A stretch of DNA of 64,000 bases, from contig CAWDHI010000001.1 in assembly GCA_963802095.1 (NCBI GenBank), positions 558,001 to 622,000 of the forward strand, given 5' to 3'. Position 1 is the stretch's first letter, and every line of letters begins with the position of its first letter. The notes beneath the pieces are model-generated. The model did no database searches, was not told the origin of the DNA, and saw nothing but the letters and a program-made list of their open reading frames with translations. The DNA comes from CAVVEQ01 sp963802095 (lineage in GTDB: Bacteria > Chloroflexota > Anaerolineae > Anaerolineales > Anaerolineaceae). Below are positions 50,636-58,590 of this stretch, piece by piece. Position numbers and translations under genes: made by a program.

Positions 50636-53142
50636 TTTGCCACCTCCTCACCGTGCATGGAGGCTACCATTTTCTTGGAAAACTCAATGGCTTCATCAAC
50701 CCTGGGAGCTTCCTTCATCCTGCGGGCGCGTTGTTCCATCTGCGGGCGTAAAGTCTCGATCTCCTCTTTCAATTTTTCAGGCGGAATCCCATCTACCACT
50801 TTCTGCAATTCATTAATCACCCGTGCGTACTTATCGCCTTCCGCCGCAGAGATCCATTCCACCCGGAAGCGTCCCGGAGACATGCCCATCTTATCAAAGG
50901 TTTTCATCAATCGTTCCGCACGGGCTGCTCCCACTATCTGCCCGGTGATATAGTGGCAATCCTGGGGATGGCAACCTGAATACAGAACCGCACCTGCACC
51001 AAGACGAAAAGCTTCGTAAACGAAATCGGAATCCATTCGTGCCGAGCACATCACCCTCAAGCCGCGCTCATTGGCGGAATACTCGAAATGGCTCGTCCCT
51101 GCCAAATCAGCCCCACCATAGGAGCACCAGTGGCAGCGGAATGCCAGGATTTTCTTTTCGGGTTCATTAGCCAGTACAGCCTGTAATTGGACTAACAACT
51201 GCGCATCCGTATAGTGAAGCTGGGTAATGGCGTTGTGCGGGCATTCCGCCACGCAGCCACCGCAACCGTGGCATTTGGCAGTCACCACTTCGGCAGCCTT
51301 ACCAACCTCGTAATTGATCGATCCGTACGGACATGCTTTTGCGCAGAGACCGCATTGTTTTCCCTGCGCGCTGATGCAGCGGTCATCCCAAACAGCAGCA
51401 ACCGTTGGCTCGATCTCCCATTGATCCGAGTGCAGGATCCGGCCCGCGCGGGAGGCCGCAGCGATCCCCTGCGCCACACTGGAAGGGATATCCTTCAGCC
51501 CCTGGCAAGCGCCTGCAAGAAATACACCGTCTGTGGGGGTATCCATTGGCCGCAGTTTGGGGTGATACTCCATGAAGAATCCACCTGGGCTTTGAACGAT
51601 ATTCAACACTGAACTCATGGTCGCCTGGTCTGGCTGGGGAATGCCAGCCTGGTTCAGCATGACCATATCGAATTCCCGTTCGATGACCTTCCCCAGGGAT
51701 ACATCCTCGGAATGCACAAAAAGGTTCTTAGAATCTGGGTCTTCCGTGATCAGGCTCGGCCTGCCCTGGATAAAATGGATGCCCAATTCCCTTGCCCGGT
51801 CATAAAACTCTTCATATCCCTTGGAGGGTGTACGGATATCCATGTAATATACAGAAATATCCAGGTCAGGATCCATTTGCTTGAGCAGAACGGCATTTTT
51901 GATGGAGTACATGCAGCAGAAATTTGAGCAGTAAGGGTTGTATCGTTTATCCCTGGAACCAACACAGTTGATAAAGGCAAGCTGCTTTGGGTTTTTGAGG
52001 TCACTGGGCCGGATCAGATCACCGGCTGTGGGACCGGCAGAATTATTCAGACGTTCCATCTCCATTGATGTGATCACGTTGGGGAACCGCCCATAGCCAT
52101 ATTCACTCATCACGCTGGGATCAAAATGATCATAGCCGGTGGCAACCACGATAGCGCCAGCATCCTCCCAGGTGATCTTATCCTCCATGCTGAAGTCGAT
52201 TGCATTGAGTTTGCCGCAGGCTTCCACGCATTTGTAGCAGTGAATGCAGGCATCCATATCCACAGTGTATTTGAGCGGTACCGACTGGCTCATGGGTACG
52301 TAGATCGCCTTGCGCGGAGCAAGGTTCATTTCAAAATTGTTGGGAACTTCTATTGGACAGACTTTTGAACAATCTCCACAGCCATTACAGCGTGAGGCTA
52401 TAACCCGCTTGGATTTTTCTCTTAGCTGGACTTTGAAATTTCCGACAAATCCTTCGACCCGTTCAACTTCCGTGTATGCTTTTACTGTGATGTTGGGTTG
52501 GCGCGCCGCGTCAACCATTTTGGGTGCGAGAATTCATATACTGCAATCCATAGTTGGAAAGGTCTTGTTCAGTTGTGCCATGACCCCTCCAATCGTTTCC
52601 TGCTTCTCTACCAATATCGTTTTTATTCCCTGTTCTGCCAGATCAAGCGCGCAGCTGATCCCGGCTACGCCTGCCCCGATTACAACCGCTTTCTTCGTCA
52701 CCGGAACGGAGATCATGTCCAGTGGTGTCAAGAAACTAGCCTTGGCGATCGCGGCAGCAGTTAGATCCTTTGCCTTTTTCAAAGCGCCGGCTTTATCATG
52801 CCCATGCGCCCAGGTGCACTGCTCGCGGATATTGGCCATCTCCATCAGGAAGGGATTCAACCCGGCTTCCTGAACAGCAGCCCGAAATGTGGGTTCATGC
52901 ATCCTGACAGAACAAGCAGAAACCACCACCCGATTCAGTTTATATTTCTTGATATCGTCTTTTATCAAGGATTGACCCGAATCTGCGCATGCATAGTGGG
53001 TATCGGTGGCCCTGACCACTCCGGGCAGTCCGGCCGCATACGCCGCAACATCCGCCGGAGGAATGACGCCGGCAATGTTCGATCCGCAATGGCATATATA
53101 AACGCCAATGCGGAGATCTTCCTTTCCGTCTGTGTTCGTCAT
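50632..53142 (-). CDS. hdrA: HdrA-MvhD fusion, probable selenoprotein (in-frame UGA = Sec203)
   Basis: An 836-residue flavoprotein read through one UGA at 52534-52536. Order: N-terminal domain with CHCG (~17-20), FAD/thioredoxin-reductase-like domain with GAGVAGIS (~156), then the HdrA signature DCSI-Sec-ILAPKM, where Cys200 is followed by UGA at codon 203 in place of the usual second Cys. Next come inserted ferredoxin motifs (Cys252-262, Cys299-309), the second FAD half (VVATGYDHFDP), C-terminal 4Fe-4S motifs (~589-634), and an intact MvhD domain (CHWC 670-673, CSAR, CHPQDCHY). HdrA bifurcates electrons via its FAD. The downstream part has no ribosome site of its own. Start ATG 53142 has AGGAG. 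Some methanogen HdrA proteins carry Sec. Confidence 0.87.
52496..52516 (-). promoter_or_regulatory. Candidate bacterial SECIS hairpin for hdrA Sec codon
   Basis: On the coding strand a 21-base hairpin starts 18 bases after the UGA. GGTTG pairs with CAACC, there is one A-C mismatch, then CGC pairs with GCG around a three-base GGC loop. The apical loop opens with G and lies about 27 bases from the UGA. Both features fit the general bacterial SECIS model (loop 16-37 bases downstream with a G among its first two bases). It lies inside the coding sequence, as bacterial SECIS elements do. Confidence 0.65.
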
Positions 53143-53182
53143 GGAGCTCCTGGACAATGTAATAATAGTTGTTGAAATGTAA

Positions 53183-53680
53183 TTATGAACGTGGACCGAT
53201 CGCAGCTTCGGTTGCCAGGCGTTTTCGGGCTTTCTGCGCCCGTTGATCGGGGTTCACGAGTTCCAATGCGTCCTTCGGGCACCAGAGGACACATTGGGGT
53301 CCACCATCCACATCCTCGCACTGGTCGCAGATCTCGGCCAGCTTGGTTTCCGGGTTGATGGATATGGCGCCGAAATCACAAGCCTCGATGCACCATGCGC
53401 AGGCATCGCAGTTGTTCACATCCACCTGGATGATCCCTGTCGCTGGATCCTGGATCAGCGCATCCCGCGTGCAGGCTACTACACATGGAGCATCTTCGCA
53501 GGTTCGGCAAGCCACTGCGGTGATTAGGATCTCTTCAGCCCTCACCACACGGATTCGGCTGCGATATGTGTTAAATTCACCGGTTTTCGTATACGAACAG
53601 ATATACTCGCAAAGCTGGCAGCCGATACACTTTTCATAATCACAGGCGATATATTTGAATCGTGAAGTTGTTGTAGTCAC
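53183..53680 (-). CDS. Four-cluster ferredoxin subunit of AOR (HycB/BamC-like)
   Basis: A 165-residue electron-transfer protein with four 4Fe-4S motifs: CIGCQLCEYIC (~18), CRTCEDAPCVVAC (~58), CDACAWCIEAC (~90) and CDQCEDVDGGPQCVLWC (~115). The pattern is that of HycB/DmsB-type subunits that accompany molybdenum and tungsten enzymes. The start is GTG at 53680, with AAGGAG about nine bases upstream. It lies 26 bases after the AOR gene and before hdrA, in the same order as BamB-BamC-BamE in benzoyl-CoA reductase loci. It probably carries electrons from the W/Mo site to HdrA. Confidence 0.88.
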   Translation of the reverse strand: MTTTTSRFKYIACDYEKCIGCQLCEYICSYTKTGEFNTYRSRIRVVRAEEILITAVACRTCEDAPCVVACTRDALIQDPATGIIQVDVNNCDACAWCIEACDFGAISINPETKLAEICDQCEDVDGGPQCVLWCPKDALELVNPDQRAQKARKRLATEAAIGPRS

Positions 53681-53706
53681 TCTACTATCTCCTTTTTACC
53701 AGTAAA

Positions 53707-55593
53707 TTAAACACCGATTTGTTCTGCCACGTCCGCCATTCCCAGGTCGATCAACTTTTTCTTGGGAATCAGACCTTCCTTAGTCCAGCCTTTGGCTTTG
53801 TAATATTGATCCTTCATCGTTTCAAGCTCTTCCATGCTAACCACATGACCAGCGGAGGCTCCCTTGGTCATGGGATCGTGGTGCCATCGGTAAGGCAGGG
53901 CGTCATCCTTTCGTGACCAACCCTCCCTGATGTTGAATGCCTTTTTGATTGTATGAGCACGTTCACCAATCAGGTCGATATCTTCGTACTTAAAATCCCA
54001 ACCGGTGGTGGCATTGATCAAAGCTGCGATGGAAGGCCAGGCTCCAGACCGGTCCGCTTTGCCAGTGAAGCAGCGGCGGATAAACTTGCATAACGGCAAC
54101 GTATCGTATACGGCTGCGTACTCTTCTGCTTCGCGGGCGTATTCTCCGTGTTTTTCATCGATCTTGAATCGATCGGTGACTCCGGTAATATCAACATCGT
54201 AGGCTGCCGAGCGGTTGTGACAGCCACCGCGGGTGCCTACGGCTGCTCCTACTGCAAATGTCTTTAAACCTCTGGCATCATACCCTGGGCTTTCCAGTCC
54301 TTTTGAATTCATCGCCCATTTGTATGTTTCTGTTTTTCTTTCCTTGTCGATCGTAGCTGCGGCGATCCTGGTTCCTTCTGCGAGGAGATTTCCAAGCCCC
54401 TCCCGGTCGCGGATCATCTCGAGTAAAGTTACTCCAGCTTCGCCATTCCCGAAATTGGGTTCAAATCCTTCCGGGTACTTTTTACACTTGAAATCTATCT
54501 TCTTGAAGATTCCTTTTTCAAATGTCTCCATCACCCAGGAGACCGTCACCCCTCCGCTCATGGAATCCATTCCGGATTCATCGCAGATATCGATCATTTT
54601 TATGATGGCCTTCATGTCGCTGATACCACAATTTGAACCTGTCGCGTAAAGCGACTCGTATTCGATTCCGGTGATCGCTCCAGTATATGGACCTTCTCGC
54701 ACCAGTGACATTTGCTCGCAAGCGATGGGACATTGCGCGCAGGCGACTGTCTTCACCTTGTAGTGCTCCGAAAGCTCCTCCCCGGAGATCTGCTCGGCAT
54801 ACTCAAAGGTTCCTTCCTGGTAATTGCGGGTTGGCAGCAATCCCAGTTTATTCATGTTCAGAACATTAGTCACAGTTCCCAACACGCGATATTTCACCGT
54901 ATGAGGTCCCTGAGCCTGGTCGCTGATGTCGAAAGACATTTTCATGAGAGTTGCCGGATCGGCTACCTTGATTCCTTTTGTTCCTCTCACGGAAAGAGCC
55001 TTTAATTTCTTGGAACCCCAGACCATCCCATGCCCGGTGCGGCCTGCCTGGCGTCCGTCATTGGTAACATTGGCAAACCGGACAAGGTTTTCACCGGCAG
55101 GTCCAATGGTGCAGGATCGAACCTGGTCATCCGCCAGTGCTTCGCGGATCGCTTCTTCGGTTTCAAATGTGTTCTTACCCAGAAGCTTGGTGGCATCCCG
55201 AAATTCCACGCGGTCATCATCGATGAATATATTCACCCAGGTTTCACTCGCGCCATGCACAACCAACCCGTCCCATTGCGCGCGTTTTAGTGCGATCGAA
55301 AACCAGCTCCCTGAAAGGCTGTCACCAATAAATCCGGTCAGGGGTGACTTGGAGGCCATCCCGAATTTACCGCCAACCGGCACAGGCGTGCCAGTGAAAA
55401 TTCCGTTAGCGATACAAATCGGATTCTCAGGCGAAAGCGGGTCACATCCTGGCTGGATATTCTCCCAGCACAACCTGGTGGCCATTGAGACTCCGCCAAT
55501 GTAGGTTTTTAACCAATCCTCCCCTTTCTCCTCTATCCAATGTTTTCGGTTGGTAAGATCAATATGTAGGATTCTGCCGCTGTAACCGAACAT
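53707..55593 (-). CDS. Aldehyde:ferredoxin oxidoreductase family W/Mo enzyme (operon with Hdr-hydrogenase)
   Basis: A 628-residue tungsten/molybdenum bis-pterin enzyme. The N-terminal GYSGRILHIDLTNRKHWIEE and WLKTYIGGVSMATRLCW match AOR. The 4Fe-4S ligands are CAQCPIACEQ plus the distant Cys in LPLCKFIRRC. GSKKLKALSVRGTKGIKV is the pterin-binding region. It may act as an aldehyde oxidoreductase or carboxylate reductase, or as a BamB-like reductase; no crotonase or acyl-CoA genes are adjacent to support the latter. AAGGAGG with a nine-base spacer supports the ATG at 55593. A MoaD-like gene precedes it. Confidence 0.9.
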   Translation of the reverse strand: MFGYSGRILHIDLTNRKHWIEEKGEDWLKTYIGGVSMATRLCWENIQPGCDPLSPENPICIANGIFTGTPVPVGGKFGMASKSPLTGFIGDSLSGSWFSIALKRAQWDGLVVHGASETWVNIFIDDDRVEFRDATKLLGKNTFETEEAIREALADDQVRSCTIGPAGENLVRFANVTNDGRQAGRTGHGMVWGSKKLKALSVRGTKGIKVADPATLMKMSFDISDQAQGPHTVKYRVLGTVTNVLNMNKLGLLPTRNYQEGTFEYAEQISGEELSEHYKVKTVACAQCPIACEQMSLVREGPYTGAITGIEYESLYATGSNCGISDMKAIIKMIDICDESGMDSMSGGVTVSWVMETFEKGIFKKIDFKCKKYPEGFEPNFGNGEAGVTLLEMIRDREGLGNLLAEGTRIAAATIDKERKTETYKWAMNSKGLESPGYDARGLKTFAVGAAVGTRGGCHNRSAAYDVDITGVTDRFKIDEKHGEYAREAEEYAAVYDTLPLCKFIRRCFTGKADRSGAWPSIAALINATTGWDFKYEDIDLIGERAHTIKKAFNIREGWSRKDDALPYRWHHDPMTKGASAGHVVSMEELETMKDQYYKAKGWTKEGLIPKKKLIDLGMADVAEQIGV

Positions 55594-55628
55594 TTGGTTC
55601 TGCCTCCTTGGGTTTCTAACGTTTAAGT

Positions 55629-55919
55629 CTACCCGCCAGCCAGAACTGACATGAGGATGAGATGCCCGTTCTCCTCTGGCGAATTATCCAATTCTGTAGG
55701 TTTGATCATCCTTTTGCCATCCAAATTAAACATACTGGAACCAATAAAAGATTTATTTTCCGGATCGATCAACTGACCATCGAATTGAGGGAATTTTTTC
55801 GATAACTCACTGATAATATCCCGGTAACTCCCATTCTCCGGGATGCTAAACTCTGCCTTTGATACCCCCGAAAGGACGCGTGAAACTCCGATAAATTCAA
55901 CTTCGATATTCATTGCCAT
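55629..55919 (-). CDS. MoaD/ThiS-like sulfur-carrier protein (AOR operon)
   Basis: A 96-residue ubiquitin-fold protein ending in the diagnostic C-terminal Gly-Gly (MSVLAGG), with NIEVEFIGVSRVLSGVSKAE at the start. Such proteins donate sulfur to form molybdopterin. Placement as first gene of the AOR operon suggests a dedicated pterin sulfur carrier for tungstopterin. MNIEVEF at 55913 is an equally good start. It is divergent from the ferredoxin at 56091, with a 171-base spacer. Confidence 0.88.
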   Translation of the reverse strand: MAMNIEVEFIGVSRVLSGVSKAEFSIPENGSYRDIISELSKKFPQFDGQLIDPENKSFIGSSMFNLDGKRMIKPTELDNSPEENGHLILMSVLAGG

Positions 55920-56031
55920 GATAATTCTACCAGTTTTCCAATTTCAAAATAACTGTATTAATACCCTCACTTTATAAACACTTGTCATAGTATTTGGGTA
56001 ATATTTGTGTTAATTGGTAATTTCCCTTAGT

Positions 56032-56059
56032 TTGAATCTTTTAGAAAATCTGCTATAAA
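56032..56059 (+). promoter_or_regulatory. Candidate sigma70-type promoter for the plus-strand ferredoxin/AOR operon
   Basis: TTGAAT at 56032-56037 and TATAAA at 56054-56059 are separated by 16 bases and end 31 bases before the ATG at 56091, which is preceded by GGGAGG. The same A/T-rich spacer (55920-56090) must also carry the minus-strand promoter of the moaD-AOR-hdr-mvh operon; I see no equally good match for it. Confidence 0.55.
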
Positions 56060-56090
56060 TAATCAAAATCTCTCAACACGGGAGGAAACT

Positions 56091-56492
56091 ATGCGGCTAT
56101 ATGTTGAAAACGAGAAGTGTTCGGGTTGCAGAGCCTGTCTGGTTGCATGTTCCATGAACCTGTTTGGTGAAAACAATCCGAAAAAAGCTGGCCTGACTCT
56201 AATCCCCCTTTTTCCTGAACCTGGGGTGTATGAAATGAAAGTTTGCACGCAATGTGGTGAATGTGCAATGGTATGCCCTACAGACGCAATTAAGAAAAAT
56301 CCGGATGGGGTTTATTTCGTGGAATTCACCGAATGCATTTTATGCGAAGCGTGCGTCCCGGTTTGTCCGGAGGGTGTCATGTACCTTGATAATCATTTGG
56401 CTCAAACAGCCTGGAAATGCGATCTCTGTGGGGATTGCGTTTCTGTTTGCGGAACAAGCGCTCTTTCAGTTTCTTCTCAATCATCTTTGTAG
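56091..56492 (+). CDS. Four-cluster ferredoxin of the divergent AOR module
   Basis: A 133-residue protein with four complete CxxCxxCxxxC motifs: CSGCRACLVAC (~10), CTQCGECAMVC (~52), CILCEACVPVC (~81) and CDLCGDCVSVC (~109). It therefore holds up to four 4Fe-4S clusters. It is the first gene of the plus-strand module, 10 bases before the second AOR. It is a likely electron acceptor or donor for that enzyme. It differs from the ferredoxin at 53183, which has longer gaps within its motifs. Confidence 0.9.
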   Translation: MRLYVENEKCSGCRACLVACSMNLFGENNPKKAGLTLIPLFPEPGVYEMKVCTQCGECAMVCPTDAIKKNPDGVYFVEFTECILCEACVPVCPEGVMYLDNHLAQTAWKCDLCGDCVSVCGTSALSVSSQSSL

Positions 56493-56502
56493 GGAGAGAT
56501 CC

Positions 56503-58338
56503 ATGAATGGTTATGGTGGTTCAATTCTTCGAGTAAATCTATCCACAGGCAAGATATATAAATCTCCCACTCCTACAGAACTCGCAAGAGATTTCATAGG
56601 AGGGCGTGGATTTGGCGCATATCTACTCTTCACTGAAGTTCCCCGTTACGCTGATCCGCTTGGTCCGGATAATAAACTCATCCTCTCCTCCGGTCCTCTC
56701 TCTGGATTGATGGTCCCCGGTGCGGGAAAAATGGATTTCACCACAAAATCACCGCTAACCGGTGGGTATGCCAGCTCCTCCCTTGGAGGCATGCTCACAG
56801 CGGAGTTGAAATACGCTGGTATCGATTCTATCATTCTGGAAGGGATAAGCCCTCATCCGGTAAATTTATTGATTGAGGATGATCAGATCATTTTGGTGGA
56901 TGCCTCGGAATATTGGGGTAAGGGTACCATCTCTGCTGAAAAGGAACTCAAGGAAAAGTACGGAGAAGATTACCAGGTGGCGGTGATCGGCCCTGGAGGG
57001 GAAAACCTGGTTCCCTTCGCTTCCATTAACCATGATTACGGCCGCCAGGCGGGTCGCGGTGGTGTTGGCGCTGTGATGGGTTCTAAAAAACTAAAAGCTA
57101 TTGTCGTACACGGCACCAAAGCCATTCCCATTGCAGATCCAGAAGGTTACCAGAAAGCCGGTTTTGAATTATTTAAGGCATGCAAACAGGCTGAAGGTCT
57201 GTTCGCATGGCAGCGATATGGAACAACCATCGTCACCAGTTGGTGCGATGAGGTTGGGGCATTACCAACCCGAAATTTCATCTCCGGACATTTCTCGGAA
57301 GGAAAAGAACTCTATGGTCCGGTCATGCGTGAAAAGATTGTTATCACCGATAAAGGTTGCTTTGGATGCCCTTCTCCTTGTGGCAAATACAGCCGATCTA
57401 AAAAATATCAATCAAATGTGGAAGGTCCGGAATACGAAACGATCGGTATGCTAGGCTCAAATGTTGGCATTTCCGATATTGAGGATGTGGCTGAGGCAAA
57501 TCGCCTATGTGATGACCTTGGTATTGACACGATCAGCACCGGAAGCGTGATCGGTTGGGCGATGGAATGCTTTCAAAAAGGTTTACTCACACCTTCGGAT
57601 TCCGATGGGTTGGTGTTGGATTTTGGTAATACGAAGGCGGTCTTCGATTTGATCCGCAAGATCGCATATAGACAAGGAATGGGTAAGCTGCTCTCTCAAG
57701 GAGTTAAGAAAGCTTCCGAGATAATCGGAAAAGGAAGCAATAATTTTGCCATCCATGTCAAAGGTATGGAACAATCTGCTTATGCCACCCATAACGCCAC
57801 AGCGATGCTCCTGGCTTATATGACCTGCGATGTTGGAGCGCATCATAACCGCTCCTGGGCGATCACTTACGATCTCCAAGTTGGAAGGGACCTCATCGTT
57901 CCTGAAAAAGTTGCCAGGATCATCTGGTTGCAAAATTTCCGTCCGATGTTCGATGTTCTCGGATCATGCCGGTTGCAATGGGTGGAACTTTCCATTGAAC
58001 GTGACCTTTATGTGCCGGCGCTGGAAGCGATCACAGGAACCCGCCGAACCTGGGAGGATCTTGAGAAAGTCGGCGAAAAGATCTGGAATCTCACCCGGTT
58101 GTTCTGGATAAGGGAGAATTCAAGCTTTGACCGAACCTGGGACCTGCCCTCCCCCCGTTTCTATACTGAACCCCCCGCGGATGGCCCAACCGCCGGTCAG
58201 ATTACCAAATTTGAAGATGTGCAGAAGTTGCTGGATATGTATTACGACCAGCGGGGATGGGATTCAAATGGCATCCCGAAAAATGAGACATTGAAGAAAC
58301 TTGATTTGGAATCGTTCGGAATTGCTTCTTGGAGTTGA
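56503..58338 (+). CDS. Second aldehyde:ferredoxin oxidoreductase family enzyme
   Basis: A 611-residue AOR-family enzyme starting MNGYGGSILRVNLSTGKIYK at 56503, with AGGGAGAG just upstream; a longer frame would overlap the ferredoxin gene and is rejected. The conserved RDFIGGRGFGAYLLF matches AOR's pterin-binding N-terminus, and CFGCPSPCGKY with a distant Cys in VLGSCRLQW supplies the Fe-S ligands. GSKKLKAIVVHGTKAIPI is the pterin region. It is clearly divergent from the AOR at 53.7 kb. A MoaD-like gene follows after four bases. The substrate is unknown. Confidence 0.9.
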   Translation: MNGYGGSILRVNLSTGKIYKSPTPTELARDFIGGRGFGAYLLFTEVPRYADPLGPDNKLILSSGPLSGLMVPGAGKMDFTTKSPLTGGYASSSLGGMLTAELKYAGIDSIILEGISPHPVNLLIEDDQIILVDASEYWGKGTISAEKELKEKYGEDYQVAVIGPGGENLVPFASINHDYGRQAGRGGVGAVMGSKKLKAIVVHGTKAIPIADPEGYQKAGFELFKACKQAEGLFAWQRYGTTIVTSWCDEVGALPTRNFISGHFSEGKELYGPVMREKIVITDKGCFGCPSPCGKYSRSKKYQSNVEGPEYETIGMLGSNVGISDIEDVAEANRLCDDLGIDTISTGSVIGWAMECFQKGLLTPSDSDGLVLDFGNTKAVFDLIRKIAYRQGMGKLLSQGVKKASEIIGKGSNNFAIHVKGMEQSAYATHNATAMLLAYMTCDVGAHHNRSWAITYDLQVGRDLIVPEKVARIIWLQNFRPMFDVLGSCRLQWVELSIERDLYVPALEAITGTRRTWEDLEKVGEKIWNLTRLFWIRENSSFDRTWDLPSPRFYTEPPADGPTAGQITKFEDVQKLLDMYYDQRGWDSNGIPKNETLKKLDLESFGIASWS

Positions 58339-58342
58339 TCAA

Positions 58343-58570
58343 ATGAATACTGCTGAATTACGTCCCAAGGGGATGTTGAAGCAGTATATTGATGGCATGG
58401 ATTACGTAGAAGTACCCTCTGGGATCCCTCTCAGAGATGCGATTTCTTCTTGCGGTATCCCACCGGAACTGGTTGCCATGGCTTTTATCAATCAGAAACC
58501 GATCAGCAAGGATGAAATTCTCCAACCTGGAGAGATTATCGATCTGGTTGCTGTTATCGGGGGAGGATAA
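58343..58570 (+). CDS. MoaD/ThiS-like sulfur-carrier protein (second AOR module)
   Basis: A 75-residue ubiquitin-fold protein, starting at ATG 58343 four bases after the AOR stop and ending in Gly-Gly-Gly (VAVIGGG). Typical features are the central PELVAMAFINQKPISKDEIL and LQPGEIIDLVAVIGGG. It mirrors the MoaD-like gene at 55.6 kb but follows its AOR rather than preceding it. It probably supplies sulfur for the pterin of the second AOR. It converges with typA. Confidence 0.88.
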   Translation: MNTAELRPKGMLKQYIDGMDYVEVPSGIPLRDAISSCGIPPELVAMAFINQKPISKDEILQPGEIIDLVAVIGGG

Positions 58571-58590
58571 ACCTTTTTTCTAAATTTTCC

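Noticed and set aside
52516..52536. hdrA as a pseudogene or as two separate genes split at the TGA
   Set aside because: The frame is kept, the stop replaces exactly a conserved Cys, all motifs on both sides are intact, the second half has no ribosome binding site and a SECIS-like hairpin follows. Sec readthrough explains this better, though only genome-wide Sec machinery can prove it.
53707..55593. AOR as a definite BamB of class II benzoyl-CoA reductase
   Set aside because: Operon order resembles bam modules, but no benzoyl-CoA ligase, dienoyl-CoA hydratase or acyl-CoA genes are nearby, so only the AOR family is claimed.
56254..56502. N-terminal extension of the second AOR
   Set aside because: It would overlap the ferredoxin gene out of frame; the real start at 56503 has a good ribosome site and aligns with AOR N-termini.
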